Assembly: GCA_023935145.1 (NCBI GenBank)
Contig: CM043698.1
Coordinates: 64,874,001 to 64,938,000 of the forward strand
DNA length: 64,000 nucleotides
Direction of reading: 5' to 3'
Source of the DNA: Bretschneidera sinensis
Lineage: Eukaryota > Streptophyta > Magnoliopsida > Brassicales > Akaniaceae
The translations under genes and the position numbers were made by a program. The notes beneath the pieces are model-generated. The model did no database searches and had not been told where the DNA came from. It saw nothing but the letters and a program-made list of their open reading frames with translations. Within the stretch, counting starts at the first letter, position 1. Every line of letters begins with the position of its first letter. Positions 56,008-64,000 of this stretch are shown here, piece by piece.

Positions 56008-59000
56008 ATGTCTTCAGTAGGTAATTATCATGATAGGTCTAGTGGCAGTGGTAGTGGTAGTGAGGGCATCCAGGCACTGTTTAGGGAATTGAACAAGGCT
56101 ATAGGTTTGGATCGAGCCTCTAGTGAGAGTGAAACCCTAAGGAGTGATGACACTCGGAAGGGGCCATTGGCAATGGTTCCCCACGAGGTTGGAGAAGAGG
56201 AAGAGAAGGAGGAAGAGGATTCTTCTTCTGAGGATGAGGAGGATAATGTTTTGGCCGAGCTTAATAGGGATATAAGGGTGGAAGAGATAGTGTTGTAGTC
56301 ATTTGGGGTGAACTCTGTGCCAAATAAACTAGAGGTAGGGGAGCTCGAGGTCATCAGGCGTGTGTACCGGATTCTGAAAGAGTATACCCTGAGAAACACT
56401 GGTGTTGGGTAGAGGGCTTGTGATGTCCTCCCGAGCCAAGCACCCTTTGAGATATGTGTTTATGAATTGAATATGAGAGCCAGGCTCAGATTTCCACTCC
56501 ATCATTTCTCTACTCAGTGCTGAGGTTCTTCGATATAGTGTTGTGCCAGCTGGTGCCCAATTATATGCGTCTAATCATGGAATTCATCTATATTTGCATG
56601 GATGTGAAAGGGCTAATGAACACAAATATTTTTAAAGCCCACTACAAATTAGCAAGCACGGCCAGCACGGGTGGGTCATGATTAGCTCTAGAGCTAGGAA
56701 GGGGCTGTTGAAGAAGAAGCTTACCTCCATCAAGCAGTGGAATAAAACCTTCTTCTACGTCTAGAGCGAGAAGAGTTTTGGGGTTCCACTGACTTAGAGT
56801 CTGGACTATGCAGGGAAGTGTAAGAAATTGCACCTCCTGTGCTGCGAGCAAGAAATGTGGAAAGCTATAGTTGTCACGCCTATTGACGTTAGTGTCTTGT
56901 ATGACAATGAAGAGCTAGGGAAGCGCGACCTCTGCCCTCGTTGTCCTGAGGTGACTCTAGAGAGTGGTATATACTTGAAAACCTGATGAGAGTCATAAAA
57001 TGCATCTAAACAATACTTAATTGTTAGCATTTTAGGGTTGATCGAGGTTGGAATTACACTTTTATACCTTAATAACTCTAAAGTGTTATTCTTGAATCGT
57101 TGACTTATTTTAGTGCATTTTCAGGTACTTTGAGCTTAAAAAAGAGATAGAAAAGCTATCATCATTTTAAACATGAAGCTTCAATGAACACTCGAGTGAG
57201 ATAATGGTCGCGGAAGAGCCAAAATGAAGAGAAACCAAGAAAGGAGTTTCACTAAATCGCCAGGATTGCCTGTGCAGATCAATCATCATTGTAGATTAAA
57301 TTGTATTGATGCAGGAAGAATCAGGAGATGATCCATATATGCTTAGAAAGATCTGGAAGTCTATTTTCTGGAGAATTTTACAGTTCATAAAAAGGATTTT
57401 TCTAGAGAAAGTTATGGCAGTTTTAGTGGACATAGGTTAGACCTCCAGAACAGCATCTGCCTAGCGCCTAGGCGTGGAGATTAGAGCACCGCACCGCCCA
57501 GACTTCTCCAATCTGCAAGAGTGAGCACCTAGGCGCCCAAAAATGAGCACCATGCCTTCCAGAACACTTCAATCTCGGACATAACCAGCGCCTAGGCGCA
57601 GGTAAGGCAGCACCTAGGCGCCCACTCGTTTCTTTGACCCAATTAGGGCTGCCACATGGTATTTTCTAGCCCAAAAATGCCCCTCAACCTTGTGCTCTAT
57701 ATATACATCCTTAAGGGATGTGCAACCGAGAATGAAGAGGGATCCAAATCCAAAAATGCCCCTCAACCTTGTGCTCTATATATACATCCTTAAGGGATGT
57801 GCAGCCGAGAATGAAGAGGGATCCAAGGGATCCAAATCCAGATTTTCTCCAAGTCTCTGGAAGGCTGGAAATGAAGGGGAGAGCTCCACATTCTTCATCA
57901 AAACCATGAGCCTCATGGCCAACTAGTCTTCAAGCAAGGCAAATGGATGAATCCCTAGGTTTTGTTGTTCTTATTTTTCCATTCTTGATTCGGTTGTACA
58001 GATTTATTGTTGAATATTGTTTGTGATTTATTCGTTGATTAAACATGAAGAATTTAGGTTCATGTGACAGTTGAATTTATGTTCTTCGTATCTTAGATTT
58101 TTTAACCCGGTGATTGCATGCTCCTCCCCCATATAAGTCTAGTCATGCTCTTCTTATGTGATGTTGTTTGGATGTGATTGATTCCGGTAGATTTATCTTA
58201 TTGATTGTCCATTACTGTAATATTGTCATTGGGATATGTTGTCATTTCTTGATAATCTTTAAGCTCAGTCATGTGTGCTTGAATCGGAATCAATGAGTAA
58301 TTTGTAACAATTACATTAGAGTTTATAAATGTGCTTGATTGAATATTTTCCGATTGCTTGTTTGGGATATGAAACTAGAAATCGAGATAAAAACAATTGA
58401 ATCGAGAGTGGAACAAGGCAACGAACCTATGGAGGATTCCTGGAACCTTGTTATTTCTTATTTATATTCTGTTTATATTTACACAATTTCTCTCGCAATA
58501 TTTCACCATCAAAACGCATAATCTTTCGTTTAACTTTTATCGTTCTTGTCAAAGTTCACAGCTTTCCTTTGTAGTTAACCTGTTTCCCTGTGAAATCGAC
58601 ACCCCAAAGCCATACTACAACTACCACGTTATACTTTGGGCATAATCATAACCCTTTCATAATTTCTTTGTTTCTTGTTACTTATACTTGTGTTTTTTGC
58701 TGAGCAGAGATGGAAGCCACAGCCAAAGTTAGGGAAAGGGTGAAGAAGATAGCCCTGGAGAGGAAGAGGGCTACTCAAGCTGGGAAGCAACCTGTACAGG
58801 CCAAAGGGTTGAGGAAACGACCACGGGCTCCTTCTCCCATCCTTATTGATGTGGAGACCTCGAGCCCCTCCGAACCCTCTTCTGAGCCGAGGGATATTTC
58901 TCCTATACCTCTGCCTGATCAGACGCGGCCTTCTTCCTCATCCCAATGGGCTCCTTTAGAGGCCGAAGTCTTTATGCCTAATTGGGGTATAAAGATGAAT

Positions 59001-59669
59001 GACTTCGTACTCGCTCACGCTATGGTTGCTCGAGAGCACCTTATTTTGGGCATCCCTCCGTGCGATGTAATCAAGCTCGTGAAGAAGCCTATTGAGAGCC
59101 TCTACTCCGCAGCCAAGGTCTTGGACTCAAAAGTGAGCGTTTCTACATTGGGTTGGTTTTTTCTTTGAACTTTTTCTTTGAATTTTTTCTAGCTTAACTT
59201 ATTTTTCTATTTTTTATTTTAGTCGAGCGTGGTGAATGGGATGTTGTCACGCCGCAGCTTGGATATTAACAATAGGTTGACCAGGTACCAGTGAAAGCTA
59301 GACAATAGTTGTGGGCTTATCCAGCAGCTACAAAGCTCCTTAGAATGAGCTCGTTTGAGCAAGGAAGAAGCTGAGAAGAATGAGCACATACACAAAAAAT
59401 GGACGTTGCCAAGGCCTCCGAGCAGAGGCTGATGAATTAGATGGATGAGGCCATCAGAAGAACCATTGAGGAGGCCATGGCCTGCTTCAAGAACTCTTCT
59501 TCTTTCCAAGAGTCTGTGGAGGAGAAAGCTGGGGTCCAGTACGTTGGAAGCTAAGAAGAAGGCCGAGGTACTTTATCTTCAGGTCAACTTCTCGGCCCTT
59601 GAGCTTGTCGCATCGGGGGAGGAAAACGGGGCCATGGTGGATGGATCCGGAGGCGAAGAGGAGGCATAA
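56008..59669 (+). pseudogene. element C antisense ORF (Transposase_28-like), broken, with intron insertion
   Basis: It starts at ATG 56008 (MSSVGNYHDRSSG), with an acidic stretch near EEEEKEEEDSSSEDEE. A decayed domain part follows, with CDVLPSQAPFEICVYE-type sequence. An intron is interrupted by a 1.7-kb solo LTR. A second exon from about 58708, after a GAGCAG acceptor, encodes a basic start MEATAKVRERVKKIA and MPNWGIKMNDFV. A third part after TTTTAG (59221) is coiled-coil-like and ends near 59669 in GGEEEA. Exon order equals that of element A. The function of such Tat-lineage extra ORFs is not known. Confidence 0.72.
56984..58648. repeat. 1.67-kb solo LTR in the intron of element C's antisense ORF
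   Basis: It starts TGATGAGAGTCAT and ends GGCATAATCA. The flanks AAACC and TAACC (56979-56983 and 58649-58653) match at 4 of 5. The interior has no retroelement genes. It contains a 79-bp tandem duplication (57671-57749 and 57750-57826) carrying CTCTATATATACATCC twice, and several CACCTAGGCGCC motifs (57460-57630). Confidence 0.7.
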
Positions 59670-59879
59670 CCATAGTCGAGTGGCGCCGCAGTAGAGGCTG
59701 TATCCGATGGGGAGGTTGACCCTTGCGGACTTCTTCTTTTTGTAGTAGTTTTTCTTCTTCTTTGTAGTTTGAGGCTGATAATGCCTCCTTTAATGAATTA
59801 CTTAATGAATTTTAGCTCGTCGCCCTTTGTAAACTTTTATTTTTTCATTATTGTTAGTGAGAGAGGTTGAAAGGAGGTA

Positions 59880-61090
59880 ACCTAGAAAGCAAGGGTTATT
59901 TCATTGATAACCGAGGCATTCACAAGTTACATTGTCGACTCATGCGAAGCATGGAACTCGAAGGGCGTACACTATTGATAAAATTTGTGGAGGTTCTTCG
60001 CATTCCAAGTGCGAGGGATGGGCTTGCCATTCAACTCTTCAAGCTCGAAAGTGTCAGCTACACAAACTCTTTTGATGCGATATGAGCCTTCCCAATTTAG
60101 GATGAGCTTCCCGATATCTCGAAGATAAGACACTTTGTTCTTTTGTAGAACGATATCACGTAGCTTAAAGCATCTTTCTCAGACTCGAGAGTTGTAGTAC
60201 CTAGCTATTCTCTGCCAATAGGTGGCTAATCGAATCTGAGCTTTATCCCGAGCTTCGTCGACAAGATCAGCATTTATCTGCAAAGCTTCTTCGTTGTTAG
60301 CTCGCTCGAAGTTTTGTATTCATAAAGAGGACACCCAAATATCTAAGAGGATAACTACTTCAGATCCGTATGAATGAAGAAATGAGTTTTTCCCATGGGG
60401 GTCCGAACAGTGGTTCGATAAGCCCATAGTACGTTCTCAAGATGATCGATCCATTGTTTGTCAGCCTCGTCTAATCTTCTCTTGATACCCTGTATGAGTG
60501 TTCCGTTGGTTACTTCGACTTGCAATTAGCTTGTGGATATCTACGGAAGAGAATCGATGCTCGATATGAAGCTCTTCGTAGAATGCCTTAAACCGAGTGC
60601 TACCAACCTGCTTGCCGTTATCAGTGACCAGTATCTAGGATATACCGAACCGACACACTATAGACTTCGAGACAAAACCTCAAACTTGATGATCCATTAT
60701 ACTAGCGAGTGGTTATACTTCTACCCACTTAGTGAAATAATCTGTTTCCACAAGAAGATGTTTTCTCTGACCGGGAGCCCTAGTGAAAGGACCAAAGAGA
60801 TCTATTCCCCACATGGCGAAGAGAAGTGGGCTGGTGATCGAGGTAAGAGGGTTTGCTAGTCGATGAGGCACAAGGAAGTACTATTGATAGCTTCTGCATT
60901 TCTTTACTGACTCTGCGATATCTCTCTACATTTTGGGCCAATAGTATCCTTGATGAAGTACTTTGAAGGCTAAATGCCCAGCTTCCCAAGTGATTCCTGC
61001 ATACCCCTTCGTGAACCTCCCAAAGAACGTAACTGGCCTAGGTAGGCCTGAGACACTTCAAATTAGACGTCATGAGACCTTTTTTGTATA
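59880..61090 (-). pseudogene. element C integrase (broken)
   Basis: On the - strand decayed blocks appear in order. The HHCC region resembles GPKCREISQS (about 60946-60917). A core start APGQRKHLLVETDYFTKWVE type lies near 60780-60720, and a TDNGKQ-type block near 60620. The C-terminal domain has YRIKRVCVADTFELEELNGK and NAKNLHKFY (about 60090-59975). Frames change repeatedly. Confidence 0.75.
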
Positions 61091-61944
61091 ACTATTTATC
61101 TATAACTACGTATCGGGAAGCACGGGAGATAAGTTTTTTAGCTTCACTTTTCGTGCACACGTCTAAGGTTTCAGTGGCCATAACTTTTGCCAACTTCATT
61201 TCGACGAGTAATGCCTCATATTCTTCTTCATTATTGGAAGTTTTGAACCCAAATCTTAAAGCGTATTCAATGATGAATCCATCCGTACTGCAAAGGATGA
61301 GTCCTGCTCCACATCTAGCGATGTTTGAGGAGCCGTCAACATGAAGAGTCCACTGCGAAATTTGCTCGGCTATCTCCAGTTTCGATGTTTTTCTTGGACC
61401 TAGCTGGAGCTTTATCTCTACAATAAAGTCTGTAAGGGCCTGAGCCTTGATGGATTTTCGAGGGTTGTATTGGATGTCAAACTCTCCGAGCTCTATGGAC
61501 CACTTAACCATCCTCCCCGAGATGTCTGGCTTATAAAGCACTTGTCTCAACGGTTGATCCATTAAGAGAACGATGGTGTGTGATTGGAAATACGACCGAA
61601 GCTTCCGTGCTGTAATTAGGAGGGTGTACACCATTTTTTCTATCGAGAGGTACCACACTTCTGCATTATGAAGAACTTTGCTAACATAGTACACGGGCTT
61701 CTGGACACCTATATCTTCCCGAATCAAAATGGAGGCCACTACTTCTTTTCCTGGCGATAAATATAAGAAGAGTTCCTCTCTCATGATAGGTTTGGTCAGA
61801 AGTGGGGGAGAACTCAGATATTTTTTTTGGTCCTCAAAGGCTTTCTAACAGTGTTCAGTCCAAACAAAGTCTTTTGCCTTTCTGATGGCTAAGAAAAAAG
61901 GGAGACACTTCTCTGTAGATTTTGACATGAAACGACTGGGTGCC
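61091..61944 (-). pseudogene. element C reverse transcriptase end and RNase H
   Basis: The frame 61784-61092 is open for 230 codons. It encodes VYYVSKVLHNAEVWYLSIEK, MVKWSIELGEFDIQY, TLHVDGSSNIARCGAGLIL and YALRFGFKTSNNEEEYEALL. This covers the RNase H after reverse transcriptase and the second, archaeal-type RNase H of Tat elements. The stretch 61944-61790 is the end of reverse transcriptase (FMSKSTEKCLPFF, KKYLSSPPLLTKP). Element D cuts it at 61945. Confidence 0.85.
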
Positions 61945-63178
61945 TGTTGTGACGATTATCTACTTAAATAAATATGCAAATAATCGTTCTAGTTTTACTT
62001 GTAAGTGCACAAGGTCTGTGGTAGCATAGTGTGCAAGTGCAAGATCATTTCCACAGGGATTGGTGAATTTTTATTCAGAATTAGTTTCTTCAAGTTAAAA
62101 GAGAAATAACAATTTGATTATGAGTAAATAAAAATAATGAGATCATAGGGCTACTATATCCACCACTAATTATACTTTCCCACTAACTAAAGTTTCAATG
62201 TTCTTGCCTTATCATGAATATCTAATGGTTACCAACCTAAGGGCTTGGCCCACACCTTAAGCTATTAATCTCCCTATGCAACGAGTTAGGCATGGCGTAT
62301 ACTCTAACTCTATTCTCTCTTAAGGAATTCAGCATTAGTGTATACTAAGTTGTTCCTTAAGAGAGCATGAGAGTTGTGGAGATCAGCAACCACACGAGAC
62401 CTAGGGCTTGGTCCGCTCCCAGTTTCCCATGTTGATTAACCCAGGAACCCAGGACTCGGTCATCCAAATTGATTCGACTAACCTATCCATACCACATGCA
62501 TACGTTGATCAGACACATACATATGAGGATTGTAAATATAAACAGGTATTAATCAAGTTAAATATTCTAACAAGGCTATAACAAAGATAATCAATGAATG
62601 AATATGTGGTAAAGCATAACTAGGGCTTCAATTGAGCCCTATGGGAGTTTCGTTACACATACTAAGTAAAGTAAACATGCTAGACATAATTAAATAAAAA
62701 AAGAAAACTAAAACCGAAGAAGACTAGAGAGACGAGTCGTCAATTCCTCTCCTAAGCTCTCTACTTCGAATCTAGAGCCAAAGGCATACTAAAAAGAAGA
62801 TAAGCTCCTCAAAAGGGAGATACTGTTTCTGTGTTTTATAGGGCTATTTATAAGGTTCTAAAGGTGCCTTGAAATCCTAATTTCCAAAACTGGCTCTACC
62901 GCTTCTCTGTGCATGTGCGCACAATCGCATGCTTCTGCGCTCGAGCGCATGGGTGTGCTCGATTGCTTTTGCGCTCGATCGCAGTCATGTTGCGCTCAAT
63001 CGCACTAGCTCTTTCCAGATCTTCAGTTTTCTTCCTTTAAAGCTTCAAAATGCTTTCTTTTCTTCACAAGCCTATAAAAAACACAAAAATGAAGTAACAC
63101 ATAATAAAATTTGTAAACAAAGAGCTTAACAAATATAAATTAAGGGGCTTAAATATGAATATTTAAGCTCCTATCACA
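61945..63178 (-). repeat. element D 3' LTR
   Basis: TG..CA ends with the polypurine tract alongside. It contains a cluster of GCGCTCGAGCGCA / GCGCTCGATCGCA motifs at 62917-63006. Confidence 0.78.
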
Positions 63179-63742
63179 CCCCCAAACTTACATATTGCTA
63201 GTCCTTTAGCAATACAAAACAAAAGACTATGTTGAAACAAAATTAAAGATAAATTCATTTTCGTGATACTCAAAGATTTAGGTTGTGCATAAAACTATGG
63301 TAACCGTTCATGAGTAAGCTTATAATAAAAACACATTTTTGTATTGAAAACGGATTTTCAAAAGTTCATGTTACTTACCTAAGGTTGGCTTAAGACATCG
63401 CAAGTTTGATTTGTGTGTGACGAGTTAGCACATATAAGATAGGGTTTTCACATAATTTTAGTGTATAGTGTTTTGATGCCCAAACCTTTATCGAACTCCT
63501 TATCAAAGAGAACAAAAATGGCATAATGGTTGCTTCTTTTTCTTTTTCTTTTATCATGCGATCTTTGCCATGTCGAGTTCCATCAAGCTTTCTAATTGAC
63601 CCTTGTAAAGAGTGTTTGGCAAATGACTCCCAAACCAGATGGTTTTAGGGCATTAAGTGTAAAGACACTCCTAAGGACTTACTAACTCGAGTCAAAAAGA
63701 CTATGGAACTAACAGGTTTTAATGTTTCTAAATGAAATTCCC

Positions 63743-63920
63743 ACATTTTGACATAAACACTCAATGCTTACTGAGGCAAGAGGCCCAGTTACTCAGTGAA
63801 AATTTTTATTATGATCATTAAAGGCTTACTTCCCACCTTTTGACATGAAGACTCACTGCTTACTGAGGCAAGAGGCCCAGTTACTCAGTGGAAAGTTTTT
63901 AATGATCATTAGAAGCTTTC
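63743..63920. repeat. two-copy tandem repeat in element D
   Basis: A unit of about 90 bp occurs twice with the shared core CTTACTGAGGCAAGAGGCCC followed by AGTTACTCAGTG (63743-63830 and 63834-63920). Confidence 0.8.
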
Positions 63921-64000
63921 GATTTTCTTTTTGCATGATGAACATTTTTCTTTATTGTTCTTATGCCAAAGTGTTCTTTTTAACAAGTTATCCGATTATA

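Larger units (their letters stand above)
54011..61944 (-). mobile_element. element C: Ty3/gypsy (Tat-type) retrotransposon, 3' half, interrupted by element D
   Basis: Reading the - strand: reverse transcriptase end (61944-61785), RNase H, integrase, an antisense ORF on the + strand, a long 48-bp repeat array, a polypurine tract (GGAAGTGGGAGGCCTC) and 3' LTR (54525-54011). The 5' half lies beyond element D, outside the window. Layout and sequences parallel element A, but here integrase is in its normal place. A solo LTR (56984-58648) sits in an intron of the antisense ORF. Confidence 0.88.
61945..64000 (-). mobile_element. element D: LTR retrotransposon, 3' end only (runs off window)
   Basis: It starts TGTTGTGACGATTATC inside the reverse transcriptase of element C. 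An LTR of 1234 bp (61945-63178) ends CTCCTATCACA. Next to it, read on the - strand, is the polypurine tract AAGTTTGGGGG (63189-63179). The element is therefore in - orientation and only its 3' LTR and the adjacent non-coding part are visible. The family is not determined. Confidence 0.8.

Noticed and set aside
1..64000. tRNA, rRNA or other structural RNA genes
   Set aside because: No full cloverleaf or rRNA-like sequence was recognised by eye on either strand; only degraded tRNA-like SINE heads were noted.

Overview
This is nuclear DNA of a flowering plant, most likely a eudicot. It is AT-rich, its genes have GT-AG introns, and it carries plant-type LTR retrotransposons, LINEs, MITEs and plant gene families. 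I cannot name the species. Three host genes are visible, all in the first 17 kb. The other 46 kb is intergenic sequence and nested mobile elements.

Layout. (1) 1-3480: the last three exons of a phosphatidylinositol 4-kinase alpha gene on the + strand. A 5'-truncated LINE lies in the preceding intron. (2) 4340-17760: a polyol/monosaccharide transporter (PLT) cluster on the - strand. Two intact three-exon genes (5316-7293 and 14590-16559, 525 codons each, about 95% identical) sit in tandem duplicated units. A complete but defective short-LTR Ty1/copia element (8228-12337, target duplication AGTAC) lies between them. A previously unmarked third PLT copy survives as two fragments (17131-17243 and 17568-17760) split by a solo LTR. 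(3) 17760-31803: gene-free DNA with decayed elements: a hAT-like element, a foldback MITE, a TRIM-like element, a MULE-like element with about 165-bp terminal inverted repeats, and an RNase H relic. (4) 31804-64000: a nest of Ty3/gypsy elements. Element A (31804-43759, target duplication ACTTC) contains a 2.6-kb solo LTR (target duplication CCTAC). An old LINE on the - strand (44277-54010) was interrupted by element B (45109-52116, target duplication AGGTG), by a 0.43-kb solo LTR (target duplication CTCCA) and by element C (from 54011). Element C is itself interrupted by a 1.7-kb solo LTR and by element D, which runs off the window.

Elements A, B and C are all inserted in - orientation. All three carry a separate gene on the opposite (+) strand between the pol region and the 3' LTR, as known for Tat-lineage Ty3/gypsy elements. 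Element B keeps this antisense gene although its protease, reverse transcriptase and integrase are not recognisable. A and C also share a 48-bp minisatellite beside the 3' LTR.

I found no unprecedented system. The most useful leads are the substitution in the conserved QQ-x-SGI-D motif of the first PLT gene, the uneven divergence between the two PLT genes, the third PLT relic, the retained antisense genes, and the rearranged coding order of element A.
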